Below, one piece after another: positions 1-8,950 of a DNA stretch of 13,393 nucleotides. Numbering within the stretch: the first letter of the stretch is position 1; the number at the start of each line of letters is the position of its first letter. Below the pieces are notes generated by a model. That model saw only the letters and a list, made by a program, of their open reading frames with translations. It ran no database searches and had not been told where the DNA came from. The DNA is from CAZFHZ01 sp964519015 (lineage in GTDB: Bacteria; Blakebacterota; Blakebacteria; Blakebacterales; CAYUVJ01), in the NCBI GenBank assembly GCA_964519015.1, contig CAZFHZ010000089.1:1-13393 (forward strand), in the 5' to 3' direction. The translations under genes were made by a program, and so were the position numbers.

Positions 1-176
1 CCGAACAGCTCCCAGTTCCCGATATGCCCCGTGACCCACAGCAGGCCGTGGTCGGACTGCTCCAGGGCGCGCTTCACCGTCTCCAGCTCGCCGGCGTCCA
101 CGTAGCGGTGGATGTTGTGGCGGCCCACCAGCGGCAGCCGCGCGAACTCAGTCAGGGAACGCAGGCTCGGTGACAA
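1..176 (-). CDS. LpxL/HtrB-like lipid A acyltransferase, partial (runs off the window)
   Basis: This is the N-terminal part of a gene that continues past base 1. The visible frame contains LTEFARLPLVGRH and then VTGHIGNWELF. The latter is the family's catalytic HX4(D/E) block, with the His codon at 26-24 and the Glu four residues after the next. Members transfer acyl chains to lipid A precursors or related lipids at the inner membrane. The frame has a stop (TGA) at 260-258. The earliest usable start is TTG at 176-174, inside the end of the PqqD-like gene, with GGAG at 190-187 in front. This places the catalytic His near residue 51. In E. coli LpxL it lies beyond residue 100, so the usual N-terminal membrane segment seems to be absent. 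Family assignment is fairly sure. The start is uncertain, and the gene could be N-terminally truncated or broken. Confidence 0.7.
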   Translation of the reverse strand, partial: MSPSLRSLTEFARLPLVGRHNIHRYVDAGELETVKRALEQSDHGLLWVTGHIGNWELF

Positions 177-447
177 CCAGACCGTTCTCCACCAGTTCGC
201 CGACCAGCCGGAGCAGGTCGGCGCGACAGCGTTCCTCCTCGACTTCGAACTCCCGGATCAGGGCTTCCAGCACCGGCTGGAGGCGGCCGTGCTCCTCCAG
301 GAGCTGCCAGACCAGGGTCCCCATCACGTCCAGCCCGAAATAGAAGCCCGAGTCCGGATGGAGCAGGACGGTCTCCCCCCCCAGTTGCCGGAAGAGTACC
401 CCCGGCGCGGGACGGAAGGTGTCCTCCCAGTCGAAACCTCCGCTCAT
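148..447 (-). CDS. PqqD-family protein (stand-alone peptide-binding chaperone-like)
   Basis: A 99-residue protein matching the PqqD fold. It has an N-terminal beta-rich half (APGVLFRQL, then ETVLLHPDSGFYFGLD), followed by GTLVWQLLEE and a helical C-terminal half ending ELVENGLVV. Stand-alone PqqD proteins bind precursor peptides and present them to modifying enzymes (PQQ, lasso peptides, many RiPPs), but members with unknown roles are common. The ATG at 447 is preferred over the longer frame because GGGAGGT (457-451) lies just in front of it; upstream codons look non-coding. The end overlaps the acyltransferase frame by 29 nt, so the two are probably co-transcribed. The gene is divergent from the LanC-like gene 122 nt away. 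No precursor peptide is seen. Fold assignment is good, client unknown. Confidence 0.85.
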   Translation of the reverse strand: MSGGFDWEDTFRPAPGVLFRQLGGETVLLHPDSGFYFGLDVMGTLVWQLLEEHGRLQPVLEALIREFEVEEERCRADLLRLVGELVENGLVVTEPAFPD

Positions 448-488
448 CGGACCTCCCTCGGATCTCCTGCTCGGATCTGTCCCGAGCC

Positions 489-517
489 ACTCTACCCGAC
501 CCTTCCGGCGGGAGCAA
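489..517 (-). promoter_or_regulatory. Candidate sigma70-type promoter for the PqqD-like gene
   Basis: Reading the minus strand, TTGCTC (517-512) and TAGAGT (494-489) are separated by exactly 17 bases, close to the -35/-10 consensus. They lie about 40 bases upstream of the PqqD-like start codon. The site is inferred from sequence alone. Confidence 0.45.
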
Positions 518-518
518 A

Positions 519-548
519 TGGACCGGCCGGGCACCGGCGGCGTATGCT
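519..548 (+). promoter_or_regulatory. Weak candidate promoter for the LanC-like gene
   Basis: TGGACC (519-524) and TATGCT (543-548) are 18 bases apart and just upstream of the ribosome binding site (AAAGGAGG, about 555-562) of the gene starting at 570. The implied untranslated leader would be only about 15 nt. This is a weak match. Confidence 0.25.
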
Positions 549-569
549 GGCCCCGAAAGGAGGCCCGCC

Positions 570-1958
570 ATGGATCGGACAGCGGCCCGAGGAATCCGCC
601 CCACCCTGCTCATACTGCTCGGAATGACCCTGGTTGGCTGCGGCCGAACCCGGCAGCAGGGGCCCTGGCTCCGGACCGCCCGGGAAGGATTGCGCTGGGT
701 GGAGGCGCAGGCTGTCCCCGACCGCGGCGGCACTTTCTTCCCCGACGTGCCGGGGGAAGAAGGCACTCCGACCTCCAACCCCGATCTCTATCACGGCCAG
801 GCCGGGCGCGCGCTCGGCCTGCTGCAGATGGCCGCCGTCACCGGCGAAGACCACTGGCGAAAGAGTGCCGGGCGGGCCCTGATCGGGCTGGAGACGGCGG
901 TCCTCACCGCGCAGGAGGACGGTCGGCGCGACGCCGGACTGTATACCGGGCTGGCCGGAGCCGGCTCGGTCTGGCTGGCCGCCGGGCAGGTGCTGGGCGA
1001 GGAACACTGGACCGCGCGAGCGCGGGCGGCCGGCGACACCCTGCTCGCCTGGTCCCGGCCGGCGGGGAGCGGCCGTGAGTGGGAGGGCACCTGCGACATC
1101 ATCTCGGGCGCAGCCGGCAGCGGGCTTTTCCTGCTCGAGCTGTACGATGGGACCGGCGAGCAGCGGTTCCTCGAGGGGGCGGAGCAGGCCGCCCGGCGGC
1201 TGGCCGAGACGGGCGAACGTGACCCGGACGGGGCGGGCCGCTGGTGGCCGATCGCTCCCGGGGCCCCGATCCACTACCCCAACTTCGCCCACGGCACCGC
1301 CGGGGTGGCCTTCTTCCTGCGCCGGATCGCTGCCCGCACCGAAGACGGAGCACTCCGCGAAACGCTGCTGACCGCGGTCTCCGAGGGGGTGCGCTGGCTG
1401 CGTGCCCACGGCACCGCCGACGGCTGCGTGGTCTTCCATCACGAGCCGGGGGGGGAGGAGCTGCAGTACGCCGGCTGGTGCCACGGGCCGGTCGGAACCG
1501 GGCGCCTCTTCCTGGAGGAATCGCTCGACGGTCTCCCCGCCGACGGGGCGGCCCTGGAGGCGGCCGGGGCGGGGGCGGCCTGGCTGCGGGAACGGGGACC
1601 CGAGCCGGGGGAGAGCCCCTCCGGCTACTGGCAGAACGTGAGCGTGTGCTGCGGCACGGCCGGGATGCTCAACGCCTCGCTCGACCTCCATCTGGCCACC
1701 GGCGACCCTGCCTACCTGGAGCAGGCGCGGGGCTACGCCCGGGTACTGGTGACACGGGCGGTCCGGACCGGGGAGGGGGTGTGCTGGCCGCAGGCGGAGC
1801 ACCGGGTGCGCCCCGACTTTGTCCAGGCGCAGACCGGCTGGATGCAGGGGGCGGCGGGGATCGCGGCCGCGCTGCTGCGGCTCCACCTGGTCGAGCAGGG
1901 CCGGCCGGAACGGATCGTGCGCTTGCCCGACGAAGTGGGACTGGCCGTCGCACGGTGA
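570..1958 (+). CDS. Exported LanC-like (lanthionine synthetase C-like) lipoprotein with a CCG-type zinc site
   Basis: A 462-residue LanC-like alpha/alpha-toroid. Repeated Gly motifs are visible: LYHGQAG, LYTGLAG, ISGAAGSG, FAHGTAG, WCHGPVG, CCGTAG and WMQGAAG. Residues equivalent to the nisin cyclase NisC are present: Asp176 (CDIISG; NisC D141), His241 (AHG; H212), and zinc ligands Cys304 (WCHG; C284) and Cys360 (C330). The third ligand, His331 in NisC, is Cys361 here, giving a CCG motif as in the three-cysteine LanM group that includes ProcM. Residues 1-24 form a lipoprotein signal with lipobox LVGC (Cys24), so the protein should be membrane-anchored outside the cytoplasm. That is unusual, because known LanC cyclases are cytoplasmic. 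The start follows AAAGGAGG at 7 nt spacing. It may be an enzyme on exported thiols or peptides, or a glycosidase-like toroid; the substrate is unknown. Confidence 0.88.
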   Translation: MDRTAARGIRPTLLILLGMTLVGCGRTRQQGPWLRTAREGLRWVEAQAVPDRGGTFFPDVPGEEGTPTSNPDLYHGQAGRALGLLQMAAVTGEDHWRKSAGRALIGLETAVLTAQEDGRRDAGLYTGLAGAGSVWLAAGQVLGEEHWTARARAAGDTLLAWSRPAGSGREWEGTCDIISGAAGSGLFLLELYDGTGEQRFLEGAEQAARRLAETGERDPDGAGRWWPIAPGAPIHYPNFAHGTAGVAFFLRRIAARTEDGALRETLLTAVSEGVRWLRAHGTADGCVVFHHEPGGEELQYAGWCHGPVGTGRLFLEESLDGLPADGAALEAAGAGAAWLRERGPEPGESPSGYWQNVSVCCGTAGMLNASLDLHLATGDPAYLEQARGYARVLVTRAVRTGEGVCWPQAEHRVRPDFVQAQTGWMQGAAGIAAALLRLHLVEQGRPERIVRLPDEVGLAVAR

Positions 1959-2071
1959 TTACCGGCTTGCCGGCAGGGCCCCTGCTCCGTTCCCTAGCCC
2001 GCTCGCTCGGTAACCGATGGCGTGACCGAAGGGCCGGGGAGGACCCCGGACCAGGACGTGGAAGAGGACCC

Positions 2072-2947
2072 ATGACCAGGAGAACAGGGGTGAGCGACGG
2101 GATGAAGATGGCGCAACAGGGGGCAGCGGTCTGTGCCCTGCTGCTGCTGACCATCGGCAGGGTCGCCGCCCAGGACCCGGGCTGGAAGAACACGGCCGAG
2201 ATCAGTTACGTCGTAGCGGCCGGCAATGCCAGCACGGCCACCCTGGGCTTCGGTGACAAGCTGATCCGGGGATGGGAGCACTCCCAGTTCGAGCTGCGGA
2301 TCAGCGGGATCCGGGCCGAGAGTGCGATTGTCACCCGCGCGGTGACCGCGGCGGGACCTCCGCCGGTGGTCGGCACTACCAGCCGGACCACGGTGACGGC
2401 CGAGAACTACGGCCTCTCCGGACGCTTCAACCGGCAGCTCTCGGAGCACTTCTTCTGGTACGCGGGAGCGGGGTGGAAACGGAACCGGTTCGCCGGCATC
2501 CGCAACCAGTACAGCGCCGCCGGCGGACTCGGGAACACTTGGTTCGACCGGGAGGAGGCGAAGTTCCGGACCGAGTACGCGGCCACCTTCACCCGCCAGG
2601 AGGACATGACCAGCGGCCCCGGCGGCGCCCTCTCCTTCGCCGGGGCGCGGCTCTCCTGGAACTACCAGCGCCAGCTCACCGGGAACACCCGTTACAGCAA
2701 CGACCTGCTGCTGGACGAGAACCTGAAGGACACCCAGGACTTCCGGGCCGACATGCTCAACTCGGTCCAGGTGGCCATGAGCAGCCAACTGGCCCTGAAG
2801 ATCAGCCTCCAACTGCTCTACGACAACCTCCCCTCGCTGGTGAAGGCCTCCGATCCGCTCAGCCTGCTCCCGGCCGGTGAGGTCGCCCTGGTCTCCCTCA
2901 AGAAACTGGATACCGTCTTCACCGTCTCGCTCGTCGTGAACTTCTGA
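2072..2947 (+). CDS. DUF481-family outer-membrane protein (YdiY-like)
   Basis: A 291-residue secreted beta-barrel protein. After a short charged start there is a hydrophobic signal segment (AAVCALLLLTIG) and a likely cleavage near VAAQ, residue 33-34. The mature part resembles the DUF481 / salt-induced outer membrane protein family: an N-terminal WKNTAEISYVVAAGNAS strand, alternating aromatic strands such as HFFWYAGAGW and LSWNYQRQLTG, and a C-terminal VSLVVNF ending in Phe, as expected for barrel assembly. The ATG at 2072 has GAGG 5 nt upstream. ATG at 2102 (MKMAQQ) would give a more standard signal peptide and is a real alternative. The gene lies 113 nt after the LanC-like gene on the same strand and could share its transcript. 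The function of the family is poorly known. Confidence 0.82.
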   Translation: MTRRTGVSDGMKMAQQGAAVCALLLLTIGRVAAQDPGWKNTAEISYVVAAGNASTATLGFGDKLIRGWEHSQFELRISGIRAESAIVTRAVTAAGPPPVVGTTSRTTVTAENYGLSGRFNRQLSEHFFWYAGAGWKRNRFAGIRNQYSAAGGLGNTWFDREEAKFRTEYAATFTRQEDMTSGPGGALSFAGARLSWNYQRQLTGNTRYSNDLLLDENLKDTQDFRADMLNSVQVAMSSQLALKISLQLLYDNLPSLVKASDPLSLLPAGEVALVSLKKLDTVFTVSLVVNF

Positions 2948-2957
2948 GCCGGCCGCT

Positions 2958-3018
2958 CCCCGGGAGGTCGTAGCGACCCGACCCTCCGGGGCCGGTCCCG
3001 CCCGACATCGCTGGCGGG
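2958..3018 (+). terminator. Two consecutive GC-rich hairpins, possible terminator
   Basis: The first hairpin pairs 2958-2970 with 2979-2991 (13 positions, two mismatches in mid-stem, 8-base loop). The second pairs CCCGCC (2997-3002) with GGCGGG (3013-3018) around a 10-base loop. They lie 11 nt after the stop of the DUF481 gene and before the next gene. No T-run follows, so intrinsic termination is uncertain. They could instead protect the 3' end of the mRNA. Confidence 0.4.
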
Positions 3019-3031
3019 TGGGCCGGTGGCC

Positions 3032-3040
3032 TATCATATT
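3032..3040 (+). promoter_or_regulatory. AT-rich candidate -10 region upstream of the sensor kinase operon
   Basis: TATCATATT is the only AT-rich block in a GC-rich intergenic region. It is about 40 nt upstream of the kinase start and follows the two hairpins. TATCAT (3032-3037) would serve as a -10 box. No good -35 box is visible at 16-18 bases. Confidence 0.3.
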
Positions 3041-3080
3041 GTGAGCGCCCGCTCGTGTTGCCGGAGAAAGGCTGCGGCCG

Positions 3081-5063
<1,983 letters not shown>

Positions 5064-5074
5064 GAGGAGTACCC

Positions 5075-5851
5075 ATGCCGGAGAACGCCAAGATCCTCGT
5101 CGTCGACGACGAACTGCCGGTCTGCAAGAGCATCGCCAGCGCCCTGAGCGACCGGTACACCGTCGTCGACATCGCCCTGAGCGGAGAGGAAGCCCTGAAG
5201 AAGGACACCGCCGCGGAGTACGACGTGGTCATCTCCGACCTCATGATGCCCGGCATCAGCGGTATGGACCTGCTCAACTCCCTGAAGCGCCGGCGTTCCG
5301 ACGTGCTGGTCATCCTGGTGACCGGCTATCCGTCGATCCGCACCGCCGTGCAGGCGATCCGCCTGGGGGCGTTCGACTACCTGCCCAAACCGTTCACCCC
5401 GGTGGAACTGCGCAGCATGGTCTCACGCGCACTGGCAACGCGCGCCCTGGAGGCGGGAACAGGGGATGAACCGCGTTTCGCGGGGGAGATCCCGGCCGGC
5501 CGGTACGCCATCCAGAGGAACTCCTGGGTCACCGTCGAGACCGACGGGGCCGTCCGGGTCGGCCCGCATCACGCCCTGACGGCGCCCGTCCGGAAGATCA
5601 CCAACCTCGAGCTGCCCGCCCCGGGGGAGATGCGTTATCAGGGTGAGGTCTGCCTGCGCATCACCGACGGCCGGCACATGGTTCACCGCATGTGGAGCCC
5701 GGTGACCGGCGAGATCCTCGAGGTGAACAAGGCCCTGAAGGATCAGCCCGAATTCCTCGTCATTGACCCATACGGGCAGGGCTGGGTGCTCAAGGTCAGG
5801 CCCACCAACCTGGAGGCCGACCTCAAGAACCTGGTCTCCCTGGAAACCTGA
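5075..5851 (+). CDS. Response regulator with GcvH-like output domain lacking the lipoyl lysine
   Basis: A 258-residue two-domain protein. Residues 5-120 form a receiver: acidic pocket DD (11-12), phospho-acceptor Asp55 (VVISDLMMPG), Thr83 and Lys105 (LPKPF). Residues about 135-258 resemble the glycine cleavage H protein: WSPVTGEILEVNKAL, DPYGQGW (231-237), then LKVRP. In GcvH the lipoyl lysine lies seven residues before the SPV(S/T)GE motif. Here that residue is His201 (GRHMVHRMW), and no lysine is nearby, so lipoylation looks impossible. There is no DNA-binding or enzymatic output domain, so it probably signals by protein contact. ATG 5075 has AGGAG 5 nt upstream; GTG 5060, overlapping the kinase stop, is a weaker alternative. 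The next gene follows after 13 nt. Confidence 0.9.
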   Translation: MPENAKILVVDDELPVCKSIASALSDRYTVVDIALSGEEALKKDTAAEYDVVISDLMMPGISGMDLLNSLKRRRSDVLVILVTGYPSIRTAVQAIRLGAFDYLPKPFTPVELRSMVSRALATRALEAGTGDEPRFAGEIPAGRYAIQRNSWVTVETDGAVRVGPHHALTAPVRKITNLELPAPGEMRYQGEVCLRITDGRHMVHRMWSPVTGEILEVNKALKDQPEFLVIDPYGQGWVLKVRPTNLEADLKNLVSLET

Positions 5852-5864
5852 AGCGGCGGGCACT

Positions 5865-8800
5865 GTGACGAAGATCGCACCCCCGGACCTCCGCGAGCAG
5901 GTGGCTGAACTGCTCGCGGACTATCTCCCCACCCGGCCGGTCTGGCTCGACGCCGAGGGAGTCTGGCGGGAGGACCCGCACGACCTCCACCAACGCATCT
6001 CCAACGAGCTCTGGCACCGGCTCTGGCTCGAACGTTCGAGGGGAACGGGGGATGCGCCCGCCGGGGAGTCCGCCGGCGGACTCTTCACCGAGCTGTGGGC
6101 GCCCTTCGAGCCGGCCGGCCGCGAGGTGCTGGCCGTCCACGAGACGATCTGCCGCCTGATCGAGGAAGAAGTGCTCGACCGGGGCAGCCGGACGCACGTC
6201 CCCGAATGGGACGAGGCCGGCAAGCGCCGGCAGGCCGCCCGGCGGGACCGCCGCGACGGCTTGCGGGAAAAGATCGATCGGGCCCTCCGCCCTCCGGCCC
6301 CCGAGCTGCGGGGGGCGCTGGCGGAGGCCCTGCGCGGCCCGGGAGCGGCCGCCGAGATGGTGGCCGTGCTGGTCGAGGAGGAGCGCATCCGGGACCACCT
6401 CTTCTCCTCCGGGTCGGAGCTGGGGGACGAAGAAGGCGCGGGAGTGCTGAGTGATGTGCTTCCCCCCCGCCTGGGGGACCTCAGCCCGATGCCGGCCGCC
6501 CTGACCCGCACCCTGGTCGCTCTGCTATCCGATCCACGCTACGACACCAGTTCCGGCATCCCCTACCAGGTCGCCCACACGCTGGGGGCGGTCCGGGACG
6601 TGCGCTCCTGCGAGGCGCTCCGAGGTGTCCTGGCCGCCACCGGAGAGGTCCACACCCACCTGCGGGCGGTCCTGCTCTACGTCCTCGGCTGCCTGGTCCG
6701 GGAGGAAACCCTGCCGGAGTTCGCCGGAGTGCTCGCCGGGCCCGACTCGATCCGCCGGACCCGCCGGGACGGCTCGACCTACCAGCAGTCGCTGGGGGCT
6801 GAGAAACGGGAGGCGGTCTGGGCGCTCGGCCGGTTCGGCCTCCCCGCCCTCTCCACCCTCCCCGCGCTCGCCCGCTGCACTCCCCACTCCGACCGGGATG
6901 TGCGGCTTGCCCTGGCCTGGACGCTGGGCCGGCTCGGACGGGAGCAGAAGGCGGTCGACGGGGGCCTGGATGCGGCGATCCTGATCCCGCTGCTGCAGCT
7001 GCTGCTCGACAAGGACATCAAGGTCTTCGAGGAGGCGGCCTTCGCCCTGCGCGAGCTCGACCTCCCCGAGTACCTCTACACCTTCTACCTGGGTCGGGTG
7101 GAGAAGGTGCCCATCCTGGCCCTCAAGCCCGCCCGCACCGGCCTCTATGAACTCTCGGAGACGCTGCTCTACCTCGGGGAGCACAAGCGACCCGTCGTGC
7201 TGGCCGTCACCGGTGACTCCGGGACAGGCAAGACCTACTTCTGCCAGTGCCTGCGGGAGGGGTACGGCGAAGTCGGACCGGAGGGGATCCTCTACCTGGC
7301 CCGCGACGACCCGGCCCACCTGGCCATCTTCAACCGGATGCTCGGGCTCGACTTCCTCCGCCGGCACATCGATCCCGAGCACTACAGCGAATACCCCGTC
7401 TCCGCCGAGGGGGACGATCCCGACCGTTACTTCCGGGAGTTCATGGCCGCCCAGCGCGCGCGCCGGCTCATCATCCTGGACGGCTGGCGGGACGCCGCCT
7501 ACTTCGACCACGTCATCCGGCTCTTCTACGAGCGGGGCTGGCTCGACCTGATCGTGCGCTTCCAGGCGACCTGGTCCACCCGCCGGCAGAACCTCGAGGC
7601 GCGCGACAAGTACCTGGAGCGGGTCACCGCCTGCCTCTCCTACATCGAGGACCCGGTCCTGGAGGAGAGCCGCTTCTGCCGCGGCGGGCAGGTCATCAGC
7701 TACCACCTGGACAACTCGATCCCCTCACGGCTGACCGCTCCTGAGATCCGCGAAGTCTTCGGACGCGCCAAGGTGGAGGCATGGGGGGAGCACATCCGCA
7801 TCGGGGACTTCCCGGGGGGCCGGACCCTACCCCTCACCGAGGAGACGGTCCGCTTCGAGCCCCAGCGGGAGAGCCCGGCGGCCGAGGGCTCCTCCTTCAC
7901 CCTCGCCGAAGCGCCCCTGCGGACGATCGAGACCCATTTCCAGCGGCAGTTGAACGAGGACCCAGAGCGGGAACCGAACCTGCTTCAGACGCTCCGCACC
8001 CCCGGCCCGGGGATCGTGCGGATCGACTACTACCAGCCGGGGCAGCTCGCCTTCGGGGCGGCCGACGGCTCGGTGGGCCTGATGACCGGACTGGGGGACC
8101 GCCTCTTCCACACCGAGGCCGGGGCGGCCGGCATCGAGGAGCTGGCCGTGCTGGGGGAGCGGATCTGCGTCCTGGATGACCGCCGGCGGGTCCGCCTCTA
8201 CTCGCTGCGCCGGGGGACGGTGGCCGAGCTACCCGAGTCCCCCTCCCCCGTCACCTGCCTGGCCACCGACTGCTCCGACCGGTTGGTCACCGGCCACCAG
8301 GACGGGAGCCTCCGCATCTGGGAGACCGCTTCGGGCCGCTGCACCCGCCTGGAGGGCCACCCGGCGGCGGTGCGGGCGCTCGAGGTATGCTGCGGAGGCA
8401 CCCTCTGGTCGGGGGATGACTCCGGCGAGTTCCGCTTCTGGGACCTGGCCGGGGAGCGCGCGCACATCCGCCGCTTCGCCTCGGGGCGGATCAGCCGCCT
8501 GTGCGTCTTCCGGGAGGGGCACCTGGTGGTCGGACTGGAGGATCCGCAGGCGGAACCGCCGGCCTGCCGGGTCGCCCTGCTGGACGGAGCGGGACGCTCC
8601 GCCCGCCGGTTCCCCCTGGCCGCCTCCCCCCGCCTGAACGCCCTCCACCTCTATTTCGACGGCCGGATCGTGGCGGCGGTGGCGGCCGGCCGGGCGACCG
8701 AGGGCACCCTGCTGGTCCTCGACCCGCGCGGCCGGGAGGCCCGGCGCACGGTGCTCCCCGGCCACGCCGGCGGCACCACCGGCTGCCTGACCATGGGCCC

Positions 8801-8948
8801 GCGCATCCTCACCTGCGGGCAGGATGACGACGGAGGCGTCACGGTGCGGATCTGGGGGGCGGACACCTACGTGCAGAGCGAGCGGGAGAAACTCCTCCTC
8901 CTTCCCGACTCCTCGCATATGCCCCCCTGGTACCGTACACTCATCTGA
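5865..8948 (+). CDS. Large HEAT-repeat / P-loop NTPase (uridine kinase-like) / WD40-like fusion protein
   Basis: A 1027-residue soluble protein with no signal peptide or membrane segment. Residues 1-200 are helical and charged, with no recognised family. About 200-410 read as HEAT-like repeats (AVWALGRFGLPAL, LALAWTLGRLGRE, EEAAFALRELDL). About 440-680 form a P-loop domain: Walker A GDSGTGKT (450-457) and a Walker B-like RRLIILDGW (Asp539), reminiscent of uridine kinase/phosphoribulokinase folds. About 715-1027 form a propeller with WD40-like blades (DGSLRIWETASG, SGEFRFWDLAG, GVTVRIWG). Such repeats suggest a scaffold with an ATP- or substrate-phosphorylating core. GTG 5865 is chosen because the upstream in-frame extension back to 5763 only re-reads the receiver gene in another frame; its Shine-Dalgarno (GGCGGG) is weak. 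It lies between a signalling pair and lutABC. Substrate and partners are unknown. Confidence 0.87.
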   Translation: MTKIAPPDLREQVAELLADYLPTRPVWLDAEGVWREDPHDLHQRISNELWHRLWLERSRGTGDAPAGESAGGLFTELWAPFEPAGREVLAVHETICRLIEEEVLDRGSRTHVPEWDEAGKRRQAARRDRRDGLREKIDRALRPPAPELRGALAEALRGPGAAAEMVAVLVEEERIRDHLFSSGSELGDEEGAGVLSDVLPPRLGDLSPMPAALTRTLVALLSDPRYDTSSGIPYQVAHTLGAVRDVRSCEALRGVLAATGEVHTHLRAVLLYVLGCLVREETLPEFAGVLAGPDSIRRTRRDGSTYQQSLGAEKREAVWALGRFGLPALSTLPALARCTPHSDRDVRLALAWTLGRLGREQKAVDGGLDAAILIPLLQLLLDKDIKVFEEAAFALRELDLPEYLYTFYLGRVEKVPILALKPARTGLYELSETLLYLGEHKRPVVLAVTGDSGTGKTYFCQCLREGYGEVGPEGILYLARDDPAHLAIFNRMLGLDFLRRHIDPEHYSEYPVSAEGDDPDRYFREFMAAQRARRLIILDGWRDAAYFDHVIRLFYERGWLDLIVRFQATWSTRRQNLEARDKYLERVTACLSYIEDPVLEESRFCRGGQVISYHLDNSIPSRLTAPEIREVFGRAKVEAWGEHIRIGDFPGGRTLPLTEETVRFEPQRESPAAEGSSFTLAEAPLRTIETHFQRQLNEDPEREPNLLQTLRTPGPGIVRIDYYQPGQLAFGAADGSVGLMTGLGDRLFHTEAGAAGIEELAVLGERICVLDDRRRVRLYSLRRGTVAELPESPSPVTCLATDCSDRLVTGHQDGSLRIWETASGRCTRLEGHPAAVRALEVCCGGTLWSGDDSGEFRFWDLAGERAHIRRFASGRISRLCVFREGHLVVGLEDPQAEPPACRVALLDGAGRSARRFPLAASPRLNALHLYFDGRIVAAVAAGRATEGTLLVLDPRGREARRTVLPGHAGGTTGCLTMGPRILTCGQDDDGGVTVRIWGADTYVQSEREKLLLLPDSSHMPPWYRTLI

Positions 8949-8950
8949 GC

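Noticed and set aside
492..1886. Long minus-strand open frame opposite the LanC-like gene
   Set aside because: It is antisense to a gene with clear family motifs. The translation is Pro/Gly/Arg-rich with no domain, as expected from high-GC shadow frames.
1244..2071. Upstream extension of the DUF481 frame into the LanC-like gene
   Set aside because: The open frame continues only because of high GC. The extension is Arg/Gly-rich and lies before the ribosome binding site and signal peptide of the real gene.
5480..5851. Interpretation of the receiver's C-terminal domain as a working glycine cleavage H protein
   Set aside because: The lipoyl lysine is absent and no gcvP or gcvT gene lies nearby.
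5763..5864. N-terminal extension of the HEAT/NTPase protein to an ATG at 5763
   Set aside because: It would overlap the receiver gene by 89 nt. The extension reads as a frame-shifted copy of the GcvH-like coding sequence, so GTG 5865 is preferred.
6525..7706. 393-codon minus-strand frame opposite the HEAT/NTPase gene
   Set aside because: Shadow of the real gene, low complexity, no motif.
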